A stretch of DNA of 64,000 nt from Morchella semilibera (taxonomy: Eukaryota; Ascomycota; Pezizomycetes; Pezizales; Morchellaceae): NCBI GenBank assembly GCA_009192285.1, contig WBVU01000005.1:1-64000 (forward strand), given 5' to 3'. Of this stretch, positions 44,244 through 55,323 are shown one piece after another. The notes under the pieces are model-generated. The model was given only the letters and a program-made list of their open reading frames with translations, made no database searches and was not told the origin of the DNA. Each line of letters starts with the position of its first letter. The stretch's first letter is position 1. The translations under genes and the position numbers were made by a program.

Positions 44244-44859
44244 AAGATACCTGTCGATTAGAGATACTTAGTCGAGGGGAGAGAGCTTATCTCCCCCCCC
44301 CCCCTCCCCCCTCTCCTCTATCAAGAACAATTACTACTATCCTTCCTATTGTCTTCCTTCAGCCGGCCTAGGGGGGATTCGGGGAACTCGCCTTCAATAA
44401 AGTAGGGATATGACTCTGCCTCGGGCTTGTCATCCGACGTTGCCGAAGCTCTTTCGGGCGTCTTAGGGACAGGGAGTTTGAGGCTTTGGGGGTTGGATTT
44501 CGCCCATCACGGTAGTGGGGACCAATGGATATGTTGTGCCGGAGGTCCTTGACCTATAGCAACTGCGGAAAGGTCGGGTATGCGGCCGGCCTCTAGGCCA
44601 CATGATGCATATGCATATGGGAGGTCTTGACGTCTCGGGAACCATCTGAGTTTCGAGTGATGAAATAATATGAGTTCTAGTCTTGTTGATTCCGCAGCTC
44701 CAGCATCCATATGATTAACAAGCGAATCCAGTGGAATCAGGTAAAGTCTTAGAATGTACGTGGCTCTCCAGGCCCACCGCGCCTGCCTCTTTGACGCTGC
44801 AGCACTAAACTCGCGGTCCAAAGGCGGACACACATCTACTTGCACCCAACCTATATAGC
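44244..44859. other. intergenic, no recognised gene
   Basis: C12 run at 44293-44304. A minus frame at 44507-44845 has no identifiable feature. Confidence 0.35.
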
Positions 44860-44901
44860 CTTTTCTTTTTATTTACTTCATTAATTACAAACCTACATAG
44901 C
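44848..44901 (-). mobile_element. micro-retroposon with 12-bp target duplication
   Basis: On the minus strand TGTAATTAATGAAGTAAAT plus an A-rich tail (44860-44889), flanked by AACCTATATAGC (44848-44859) and AACCTACATAGC (44890-44901), one mismatch. Confidence 0.8.
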
Positions 44902-46554
44902 TTGGAAGTCTTGGGAATAAATTTTTTTTGTCCGTTAATAGCTAAAATACTCTAAAATACAAACCTATGGCTCTAAGGTCAAAACGATATCCATATGAAT
45001 TTCTTGCCTTCATAGCAGCCCGTACACGTACATACGTAAGTATGTATACATATGGTTGGGTTGGCATGTATTATACCCAGAGGTCCCAACCTATGCACCC
45101 CCGCGGTGGTCTCTGCTTTTCATTTCCCCACTGTATATCCTCCTCTGTCCGTGTACCCTCAAATCTGACCTCCTGATAATAAAAAAAAGATACCCACTCA
45201 CTTGATTAGGCCTATTCCCCTTGTGTGTTTGGTAGCGGCTCGATATTCTGGGTCCAGTTCGTATTGTCGTGATGAGGAAAGAATGAAATGATTGACGGTA
45301 TCTTTACGGAAGAGGGTGGTGGCGATGGCGGGCAATGTCGACATCATGAGCAATAGATGACAGATGTTATTTTCCTTCTACAATTAGGGCGGGTGAAAAG
45401 GGGTACGCGAGGTCATCACATAAGGTTATGAGTGATAATCTGTGATTCAAGATTCAATGGCTTATGCACGCAACCTGCAGGTAATGGCGGAAACCTAAGC
45501 TCCCCGTACCGGGGGCTGGGGCAAGTTTTCTCGTCAATGGATCGAGAAAAAAAAGAAAAAAAGAAAATAAAACGAGTCAAAGATTTGGGTTTGGTGCCGG
45601 ATTTGCTGTCTCCGATATCATACACAACAGGCCGGCGTCGCTCCTTAATCCTGAGTATACAGTTGGTTGGTAAATGTATCATTGGATCCAATATAAGTAG
45701 TGACGGCGTATGGGGATTTATCGTAAGCATTGACTGTCTATGGTGTTGAACACCCCCCCAGAGCCCGCTTACGCCGCCTTTGCTAATAGGGGCCTTCCGT
45801 ACCTCTACCCTCATTACCTCGCCCGCATGGGATGTAGTGCGCTTTGTAGCTAGGGCCACTGATCTTGTAGGTCTATAGACTACTGGACTGGTGCCGCACC
45901 ACAACGCCGTGCTGCGCCCTCCCCCGACCTCATTACTCCCTCCCGGCGGGCAGCAATGCCAACTGCATATCACTGGGGGGCTGGTTGGGGGGGGTGGAGG
46001 CCTCCCCCCTCCGTCCCTAGCCTCCTCTTCCTCACCACTCTCTGCTCCTCTCCCCCTTCCTCCTCCACTTCTTCCCCCTCCCCTTCTCCCCCTCCTTTCC
46101 CCCCTCTCCCCAACCTTCGAGGCCGATCCATGCTCCCGGGCCCATAAGCCAGTGTCGGACTCTGTTTCTACCCCTGCCCCGATGGCGTCGGGGGTACTAG
46201 GTACCACTACGGGGGACACTGGGGTATCCCGGTTCTGTGGGTTTTCCTGTATGGGGCGGGCGCTAGAGAGGTGGTTGGGGGTGCTGCTGCTGCTGTCTCT
46301 GCTGGTTTTGGTCCTGGTCCTGGGCGCATATCCGGCAATTCTCCGTCCAGTACAGCAGATTTCCTGGTTTCATTCTGTAAAACAGACTAAATTCCTTGCT
46401 GAAAAAAAAGGAAGCTGGCCCAAGTGGTTCGGTAAAGCAAATATTTGGTATGGTGGCATCCGTTACATCGGAGGGCGACTGTACTCTGTCAAACGTTCGA
46501 TGGCCACAAAAGCGCCGACCCCCCCCAAAAGCAGCCATTGTTCGACTCTAAGTA
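44902..46554. other. intergenic with dubious overlapping frames
   Basis: Proline- or arginine-rich frames overlap on both strands between 45416 and 46554. One plus frame has a hydrophobic WLGVLLLLSLLVLVLVLG stretch. Low complexity makes them unreliable, and I call no gene. Confidence 0.3.
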
Positions 46555-46697
46555 CTCGCTATCCACCATCAGAACCTGAAAATGCAAGTGAACAAGGCAG
46601 GGATAGTTCCTATCTCCAGGGGAGAACGGCGCCGCCGCATACAAATAATCCTTGTAACTGTCACTTGCATTTTCAGGTTCATATGGTGGATAGCGAA
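46555..46697. mobile_element. MITE, CGCTATCCACCAT ends
   Basis: CTCGCTATCCACCATCAGAA and inverse, about 38-bp arms including CCTGAAAATGCAAGTGA, TA at 46553 and 46698. Sibling of 22330-22451. Confidence 0.9.
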
Positions 46698-47667
46698 TAC
46701 AATACATAATAGCAACCTAGTACTGCCAATACAATTCCCCGCGTCTCCTAGCCTCATCCTTGTTTCTTCTCCCTACCGGTATTCTGGCCTGCAACCTGGT
46801 AGACTACGGCGCAGCCAGTATCGAAGCAGGTTAGATATATACCAGGGATGAACCTCTCCCCTGAGCTATCCGGAGAGCAAAGGCCGAAATTAGCACCCCT
46901 TATAGGATTACCCGAACCTGCCTTTTCCTTTTTACCGCACTCACCACATACGTGAGCGAACAATGACCTGACTTATTGAAAAAAGAGAGATCTCCAGGCC
47001 CCAAGGATCTGCCGCCCAGGACTTTGGTGGTCTGTTATAGAAACAGTGTAACGACGTTTCGATAATCCCGCGTGGTCTGCGGTTCGAGTATGACCTAGCT
47101 AGCACAATATCTCAGATGCAAGGTGTGTTTCCCGGTAGCCATCCTATTCAATGCCGTCCAGGACTTGTGGACCTTGATATGGAGGAGCGTTGTCTGCTTT
47201 CATCCCGCGCATAGCCAGGATACCCACCGGAAATCAATAATAATCCATCTTGGGATGAATCGTCACTCCATTCTGTGCAGTCGAGTGATATCTCATGATG
47301 CTCGCTTGCTGTTGCAGTTCCGTATGTTGCGTGCAGCCAAACACCCTCCTCCTACTGTCCTCCCCTCTCCCGCTTCCCTCCCCCCTCCTCCTAAAACTAC
47401 ATTAGATACTGAAATGAATCACATAATGAAAGCGGAAAACAAGCAGGTATAATGATGACATAACGTAATGAATACATGTTCAGGTGTCCCTTAACTACCT
47501 CTCTTCTTCATAATGCTTCCCTGGACCTATAATATTAGTAGAACTTAGGCTTTGGTAGATTATACTCTCTACAGCCAAACTACTACCCACGCTCAGCGGG
47601 CTAAACCAACTACCCAGCACCGAACAAGCTTTTAACGACTAAAAAAAAAGAGACACTAGAAATTATC
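46698..47667. other. intergenic, no gene seen
   Basis: No supported frame. Short frames near 47123-47452 show no recognisable feature. Confidence 0.4.
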
Positions 47668-48072
47668 TTAATTCAGGGCCCAGAGATCCAGAATTGTAAA
47701 ATCCCGAGCTAATTTTTCAGGTGCATATGATGTGTTTTTCCAAGCGGTCCCCCAGGTGTTTCTGCTTTTGGCTGGTGTTCCCATACAAATTTTACCATCA
47801 AAAACCACCAAAACCTCTGTAATCCGACTATATATTAGCACCGTGAACAAACTGGCGGCCCAATAATTCCTCAGAGGCTTAAGTAATACTCTTTGTATAT
47901 TCGCCCCGGTAGCTATCTCCGAGTAGGTACAGTTAACAAGGATCGAGCGTGTTTTTATATATAGAGTGACCCCAGTCTGCCATTCAAATCGCCCTTGCCC
48001 AACGACCTCGCATCTCACTATTCTATATTCTTCACGCGAGTACGCTCTAGCTACCACACCCCGTGACGGCAT
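47668..48072 (-). CDS. unrecognised 134-aa frame
   Basis: A minus frame with mixed, non-repetitive composition (NYWAASLFTVLIYSRITEVL, LARDFTILDLWALN). No domain, no intron signals checked out, no neighbour support. It could be a small gene, the end of one, or chance. Confidence 0.2.
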   Translation of the reverse strand: MPSRGVVARAYSREEYRIVRCEVVGQGRFEWQTGVTLYIKTRSILVNCTYSEIATGANIQRVLLKPLRNYWAASLFTVLIYSRITEVLVVFDGKICMGTPAKSRNTWGTAWKNTSYAPEKLARDFTILDLWALN

Positions 48073-48981
48073 ATTTGTGCCTGCTATGGTTGAATATCAG
48101 ATATGCGGTATGATATCGAAATGGTACTCTTTGCCGGATTTACTAGATTTCACGCCCGAGTGTTTATGTTGGCAGACGAGCGTATATCACTGTACAGAAA
48201 TCATGTACTCCCTGAATATCGGATCTATATCAATTGCGCTTGAGCAGTATGAAGCACGGATGGGTGGTGGTAATTGCGCTTGTAGCACGGTTATCGAGTG
48301 CAGCATGGTGAATCACTCGGTAACCGTCTCATTTCAGTCCTTCCTTTTATTTATCTATTTATACTTCATACTGCTTTCAGTCCTTTCTAAGTTTTGTTAT
48401 TTAATCTTTCTAGAAGAAGAATTAGGCGGTAAGGGTCTTGATTATTTCGTTGACTACATTGCTTTTAGCGTCCTTTAAATACAAAATCATCTAGTATACG
48501 TGTTCTTCGAACTTAACTATTATTGTCTCCTTATCCTCGACTGGCTAACGTGTCCTCCAGGCTCTACTGTGACATATACCGACAATGCCTCTAGGCAGTA
48601 TGACCGCATGGCCTCATAAACAATTAGTTAACAAAAGTAATCGTGGTTTCCTCCGGAGTCAACACCCAGCACTAAGCCTTTGTCATGGGATGACCGGAGA
48701 GGAAGGCTGGTACTTTAATGTCCCTCGCACTTGGGCCAGACCGCAGCCAGCCTATTCAGGCCGCATATAGTGCACCCCGATGCGCACAGAGCGTGCCTTT
48801 CTAGGTCAGATATGATGGGCGCTGCGAGCAGGTGGTTGGCTCATGATCACCTTACTTGTACCCACCACGTTAAATATTCCTGCCAGGCCTTTACCTTGAC
48901 ATCTCGTTGCAAGTTGAGGGCATTCAATATATTATCCCTATTTCATACAAGCTAAACTATCCACTCAACACACTTTGTCGC
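48073..48981. other. intergenic, no gene seen
   Basis: No supported frame. A plus frame up to 48478 is hydrophobic but unconvincing. Confidence 0.35.
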
Positions 48982-49035
48982 TCATCTGGTAGCGCATGTA
49001 ATTAATGAAGTAAACAAAAAAAATCATTGGTAGCG
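48982..49035 (+). mobile_element. micro-retroposon with 12-13 bp target duplication
   Basis: CATGTAATTAATGAAGTAAAC plus 8 A (48995-49023), flanked by TCATCTGGTAGCG (48982-48994) and TCATTGGTAGCG (49024-49035), which differ by one C. Confidence 0.8.
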
Positions 49036-50055
49036 TCACATCATATGACTCGCGAGGAACGTCATCTTTATTTTATAGGTTGATATGTATTGAGTAAAAG
49101 ACCCGATTCTGACGTCGCTTATATATCCATAAAATTAGTAGTTACCACACACTAGACAATAGTCCTAGGTACATTTGACTAAACTTCCGTATGATGACTA
49201 CTAACTAACTTTCCTGTTTACTCAAAAGTCCGGTACAATATTTGTGAGGATTGGACTCTTTCTTTGTCGTCCCATTAAAACACTGTGGTCTTTTTTCTTC
49301 GAATGGTCATATAGTACGTTGTCTCTAGATCTAGTCATGACCATCCTAAATCAATTACTCTCATTGTAACTACTTACGCCTAGATCCATCTCTTCTCGCG
49401 GCAGAGCTATTCTCAACTCCCTATCGACTGATGTCCTCTATCGCTACCCTCGCCTCGTATTTATTTTTATATTTAAAAAGACCTTTTACTATCATAGAAG
49501 GATAAGACATAACTAACCCCCGACACCTCCAGACCGTAAACTCGGACAACCTACCACCGCGAGTACACCAAGAGACGCCCGAGAGGGATACCCAGAGCAG
49601 AAAGCTATAGCAACTCTGCTATGGGACAAGAAAGGCATTGAGGCGGCTATAAAGATCTGGAAAGCATTTCAAAAGATGAGAAGAGAAACAGCAGAGGAAG
49701 ATGAGGAGGAAAGGCAGGAACGAAGGGAAGGGCATATGGATGGGGACTGGAGAAAGGAGTGACTCCTGATGAATGATTAGTCCCGAGATAGCGAGGGCGT
49801 CAGGAGAGGGAGGGAGGCGATTTAGAGTTTGTTTTTGTCTTTGTTTTCTCTGTTTCTTCGAGTTTGATGTCGGTGATGGAGGCAAAGGGAGGAAAGTTCA
49901 CCTGCTTCGGGAAGAGGAAAGAGGTAGTTGCCATAGACTAAGGGCTGCATGCATGCATGAAGTATAAATAAATAATAAATAACAACTATCACTGAAACAA
50001 AGATGCCACGGTATGGCATATAAACAAAAGGGAATCCCAATAACTTGAAAATGAG
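49036..50055. other. intergenic, no gene seen
   Basis: AT-rich. Short frames at 49619-49885 and 49773-49967 overlap on opposite strands and are not supported. Confidence 0.4.
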
Positions 50056-51488
50056 TTACAGATGTGGCCAGTAGTCCGCCCGGGATGGTGTCAAGAACAT
50101 CTCCCTTGATACCTCACGTAAACCTAAATATGACTCCACCGTGATGAACCCAACAGAAAAGAAATAAAATCCGACAAAACAAAGAGTCAGCCAGCTTGAA
50201 ACCTGATGTAAAACATATCTTGTAGCCCTCTTTTGCATCCGGAGTTCCTCCTGCTCCCGACTCAGGGTTTCACCTTTATTTGCATATTTCAGGAAAACCC
50301 CATCCAACTCGTCCACAATATAGCTGAAAGACTTGAAAATCCAGAAGGCCTAAGGTGGAAGTTCCACAACCCTGCAACAAGATCCTGCTCAGTTCTTTCT
50401 TGCAGGATTCGTTTCTTCTCATCCCCCGATCCATCTTCTAGATATAGGTAGTATCCCATCCACCTGTCATCACGACCCCTTGCGCTCACCCACATCGACT
50501 TGAATGACAATGTCGTACAGAGCTTTATTATGGAATGCGATAAAGGTTCGTGGCAACTGTATCGTGATAAGTTTGGCTCGTTCGATCTATAAACTTTGCT
50601 CTTTACCGTATGGTACTGCAATGCACCTTGCCCGCTTTCTGTGCCTCTTGCTCCTCTTCCGCCCCAAATTCCGAGTTAAACTCGTGAACCGGATTGAATT
50701 TGTTAGGGTTGGGCTCGCCCATACCCGGTTGAGCTAGGTGAGTTGTAGAGGAGGTAGCTGAAATAACAGTCACTTAAAATTAAGAGAATTAGTAAAGGTT
50801 TATGTATTGATATGGATCTATAGGCAGTGATAACTTACTAGTTGGTGATTTGAGATCGGGGGTCTCCTCTGATACGTTCCGCTTCATTAGATGTATCCCT
50901 GATCGGTTCGTTGACGTCCAAGGGTTTTCCACCAGAGTGGCGTAGATTATCGCCATTCAAATGACATGAATCAACACATGTATCTCTAGCAAGCTAATGG
51001 CAATTCCGCTCTCCATCTTGTTATTGAATTGACGACTAGCCACAGGGCCTGTATCACGGCCAAGAATTTTCCGAACGTGCTTGCTTTTCCTTTATCGGTA
51101 ATGGCTGTATATTCAAAGCTGAGGTTCATCAATAAGTCTATTTTCTATGTAATAGATAAATCCCGTGGGTGTCAATATGGCTCTATACGGTCGGGGTGGT
51201 GGTAGTTCTTCTGGTGTCATCCAGGGTATAATACTTTTTAAATTTGCTCTTTATCCTCCAGGACATTGGTGGCTTATACTCTTTCACCCAGTCTTCCTCA
51301 TATGCAGATGGCTCCTTAATCTCATCCACAATGAATCCCCCCATCACGATGAAAAGCGCGACCTTCATATCCACCTTCCGCTTAATTCTTTCGACATCTT
51401 TGGCATCATTGTACTCGTCCCATTTGAAGTTCCGCCACGCATGACAAAACAAGATTGCAAAGAAAAGATCAAGGAGCGCGTCAGCCAC
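50056..51488 (-). CDS. possible multi-exon host gene, structure unsure
   Basis: Several minus-strand pieces look coding. At 51488-51237: MADALLDLFFAILFCHAWRN then a charged region with VALFIVMGGFIVDE. At about 50970-50840: CHLNGDNLRHSGGKPLDVNE ending at a strong CTA|GTAAGT donor. At about 50630-50493: CHEPLSHSIIKLCTTLSFKS. At about 50354-50056: a helical stretch VDELDGVFLKYANKGETLSR and a membrane segment LTLCFVGFYFFSVGFITVES. A GTGAGC...ACCTTAG intron (50492-50355) joins the last two in frame. The other joins are not settled, and one possible join meets a stop, so the gene may be broken. No family recognised. Confidence 0.35.
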
Positions 51489-51899
51489 TTGATCCGCATT
51501 GGTGCCTTCACAAAAACGAATACTCCCAGTATCAAAAGTGACTCAGATTTACGTCGGGCGGTAGCGAAAACAGGTGAGAGTTGGCAAAAAAGTCAGACTG
51601 GACTGGAGACTTGGAGGATAGGTATCAGGAGGGAGACACTGATTAAGCGCGCATCCGAAGAAAGGAAAAAGATCCCTTCGATCCTTCATCCGCCTTCCCG
51701 CGAATGGCAAGCCCTACATATCACAGACAGTAGAGGGTTTACGCTCGGTTATAAGCTACGGATGACGGAGGAAGCCATCAAATAATTGGATCTTGCGGGC
51801 AAATATGTGCCGGAAAATGATGATGGTGTTGCCCATGGTAAGCGGGGTGACTACCAGTCAAGTCATGTGGGTGTATGGGGCGATTATTGCCGTTGTTTA

Positions 51900-54134
51900 T
51901 CCCTTGGACGGATGAAACTTGTAAATTCGCGACCCGGACCGTGCCCCACTTGGAGCACTTGTTCTAACTACTTTTGGTAATCACATGATATCAGATTCTA
52001 GTCCGTTGGGTTGAAGAATACTGGTTTATTTGAGGGATCCGGAGCGTGGATCATTAACTTTATGGTATTCTACAAAGCAGGTCCGACACAAAACGAAAGA
52101 GCAGAGTTGACAAAAGAAATATGATGTGGGAGCACGCTTTCCCTTTAATCCCTCTTTTCTAAATTTTAATCTGCAGCGGTCACACTCTCTTCTCTTTGCA
52201 AGCCGGAGTTTGGTGTGTGTAAGGACAACAGCCGGGCCCGCTTCTGTTTTACTTATGGTAGGAGGTGGAAGGTCAAGTACACCATATGTCTTACTGTAGC
52301 GAATACCAGTAGTCTTCCTATGATAGCGACGTGTTGGGCGGTTTGGCTTAGCCCAACGTCCTAGCAATTGACTAGCCAACATAAGCCGGAAATCTTTATG
52401 TGTTGGTAATGTTTTTTCTATTCTTGATAGGCGGTATAGGATAAAACAATTCACAGTAATGGTATCCAGAAACCAAAAAAAGAATGGTAGCCAGTTGCGT
52501 CTTGCGGCCCGGGTCAATTGAGTGAAAAAAATAACTACGGTATTGATCGGCAATGTCAACCCCACCTTTATGGAGGTTGTAGTCATCAATTATAGCCGGA
52601 ATTGGTATATTAATCGTATGTTTATCTTGAAAAGCTGGTTTGATCAAGCGACCGCTGGTACTTGTGATCCGGGGTTGTTTTCTGATTCGATGAACTTTTT
52701 CTAGAAGATCGTGAATAGTTGATAGCATATGAACGTGGTTGTTATCCTGCCATTGCATCGCGAGAACCATTCCATTACTACCAGTAACTGCACCACCAGA
52801 TACTGTATTCCACGGTATGTCTTTGGCCGAATTATTGAGGTCAATCGGAAATCGTCCTTCTTGTACTCTGGCTGTTCCACATGCACCAATCCTTAAGTTC
52901 TCATGCAGTTTCATGTACAATTGAACAGTACTAAAGAGATTATCCATGAATATAACAAAGTCGGAGGTATGGTACGGAAGTGACTGCTCAGCAAGCTGAT
53001 AAACTACCGCAACAGTAGGTGCTGTAATACCGATGTTGTCCCGATAAGTTGTAGAAAGCTCTGCAATCCCTTTGACTCGAGAATGAAATCGCCAGTTCAT
53101 TGTATAACCATGATCGCATATAGCAAATACTTTATAGCCTTCAGTAATTGGCTTATTAGGCATGCGTACTGTATGTTTACTTCTTCCACCAAATCGTATC
53201 ATCATCTCATCGACTGTTACTGTAGTAGAAGGATGATAGTATTTCAAACAACTGTCCCGTAGTTTGCTGCTAAGTGGTTCAAGTTTATTCCACCAATCGG
53301 TTGTACTACTAGTACTCTTGGTTGAGGAAAAACCTTCATCGTTCACGATATGGTCTGATACGGGAGACAGGTGTAAGTAGCGTTTGATTTGAAAAAACCG
53401 ATTATTCGACATTGCGTTGGAAATAGGTTCCCTCCACAAGTATCGTGACTGTGATAGCCGTCCACCAACATGTAATTTCATTCCGGCACTTCTTCTCCAT
53501 ATATCTGAAGGGGTTTTGCATCGGAAAACTCCCATAGCAATCAAGATTGCCAGAAACACTCGTAGTTCTGAGGCAGTCACAGGTCTCCACCTCCTCCCGT
53601 ACCTAACTTGACCTATTCCATCTGTAACTTGGGCCGCACCCTTTAGAATTGCATAGGCGTTGGTATTTATTACTATTGATTCCATAACCTCCTCGCTCCA
53701 GAAGAGCTGAAAGATCTCACTCGCATCCAAACCCTATTGAATTATTAGTTTCCCTTTTCTAAAAACCGGAATTATTCAATAATTACCTCTTCAATTAATG
53801 CCTCAGCTTCATGATAGCTCCGTGGTAGAGGACAATAAATTGGCTCTTGTGCCTGTTGCGCAGCACTATCTCTCAGAGCAGTTGTGGCCCCAGACATCCC
53901 TACTCTTTTTGCTGCACGCCGAGAGCCTCTTCTAACATCTTTTGATTTAGATGCCCGGCCCTGATGTAGTACGCCCAAAGGTTTTCTGATGGTTGAATTC
54001 GGCATACTTCAGTAATGTAGCAAGCTTTCATGATCCGATCCACAGAAAGCTGTTGCCGTTTGCTAGTTGAAGTCCATCCAGCAGGGATGGCACGGTCCAG
54101 GTCGCGAATTTTCAAATTTCATCCGTCCAAGGGA
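51900..54134 (-). mobile_element. PiggyBac-type transposon, near complete (2235 bp)
   Basis: Ends TCCCTTGGACGGATGAAA and inverse, 46-bp TIRs with three mismatches (inner part AATTCGCGACC(C/T)GGACCG). The flanking dinucleotide is TA on both sides (51898-51899, 54135-54136), not the TTAA usual for PiggyBac. Encloses one transposase gene on the minus strand. Confidence 0.9.
52026..54005 (-). CDS. PiggyBac-type transposase (DDE_Tnp_1_7), one frameshift
   Basis: Exon 1 is 54005-53787 (73 aa). A 53-bp intron (GTAATT, branch ACTAAT, AG at 53734) leads to exon 2 from 53733. The PiggyBac core follows: GLDASEIFQLFWSEEVMESI, FLAILIAMGVFRCKTPSDIW, VTVDEMMIRFGGRSKHTVRM (first Asp), FVIFMDNLFSTVQLYMKL (second Asp), YNLHKGGVDIADQYRSYF (third Asp). 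After that the frame is shifted by one base at a run of seven A (52525-52531, plus strand). In the next frame RRNWLPFFFWFLDTITVNCF continues to a Cys-rich zinc finger (CDRCRLKF, CQLCSFVLCRTCF) and stop at 52026. All three catalytic Asp are present. The run could be a mutation, a read error or slippage site. Confidence 0.9.
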
Positions 54135-54306
54135 TACAATTGCTCAGAGTGGCAGATGGTGATTAGAGATGGAGGGCTTGGTTGGTGTGTGGCGGCGGAA
54201 CCGGCAAACACATCTAATACACTCAGAAATTGAGCTTTGTGACCATCCGAAAAAGATCGATAGTATTTTTTGCCTGATTAGCCAAGCAAGATGAGTACAT
54301 ACTTTA

Positions 54307-55323
54307 CCGCCCGTCCGCATATCTGTATGAGACTAAATAAGGGCTCGATAGCATATAAAAGCCTGGTATAACTCTCATATCAAGATAGGGCTTAATTGAA
54401 CCTGGTTTGGAGATCATACTGATATTTGGCACATAATTATGGCCGAATAGGGCTCGATTAATAGTCTTTGGGGGAGAAACGTGAATATAGAAATAGGGAT
54501 TAGGAAAATCCATAAGCTTTTGAGGGTTAGGGTTAGGACTTAGCAGATAACAAACACGCACGCCTTCCGTCTCTACACCTCCACACCTTCACCTCTACAC
54601 CTTCATCTCCACCTTTACACCTCCATCTCTACGGCTTCATTCTCACCTCTACGGCTTCATCTCTACGGCTTCATGTCTCTGCCTTCATCTACGCCACCCC
54701 CGCTGCAATTGAACATCATTGTCCAGACATGAGCTACCCGGTGGAAGCAGTGAATCCAGCGAATCTATTACCCAATCAGGCAAATCTATTGGGACCAGCA
54801 TCCAATCCAGTCGCTTCAGCGCCCAATCCAGCAAATCCAGCACCCAATCTAGCGAATCTAGCGAATTGAGCACCCAATCCAACGAATTCAGCATCCAATG
54901 TAGCGAATCCAGTGAATCCAACACCCAATCCAACGGATTCAGTACCGAATCTAGTAGCGAATGAAGCAGGCACTGTAGTCAGGTACGGCAGGCAGGCGGG
55001 CAGGTAAGCAGGTAGGAAAAGTTGCTAGTATAGAGTAAATGTGCATATTAAATAGAGAAATAATCAAGAGTTTAATTTGCGAAATTCACCTATGCTAGAA
55101 GGGGTGTGAATACTGGCCTACCTGCGTATCCAGACTTTTCACCGAATAAAATAACCCTCTTATCGGCATTATCATACATACTAAGGCTGAATACATATAA
55201 CCCTTAAGGCAAACAGGGCGTTTCAAGGACCTTATAAAGGTTTTACGGGTTAATATCAAATAATGGTTAATTCGGACGTATGTAGGCATGGTATAATCCT
55301 CATACAGATATGCGGACGGGCGG
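54307..55323. mobile_element. 1017-bp non-autonomous TIR element, copy 2
   Basis: Inverted sibling of 28833-29799 with the same CCGCCCGTCCGCATATCTGT ends and TA flanks. The middle (about 54750-54970) is a minisatellite of CCAGCGAATCCAGCACCCAA units. It carries AGGGTTAGGGTTAGGA at 54526, where copy 1 has only CTAACCTAAG. Confidence 0.9.

Noticed and set aside
45416-46709. Overlapping frames of 267 aa (minus) and 272 aa (plus)
   Set aside because: Both come from low-complexity purine/pyrimidine DNA, overlap each other, and the plus frame runs into a MITE. The hydrophobic run is leucine-codon repetition. No domain or splice support.
47083-47110. GGTTCGAGT sequence resembling a tRNA B box
   Set aside because: No A box, acceptor stem or cloverleaf around it. 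No tRNA gene supported anywhere in the window.
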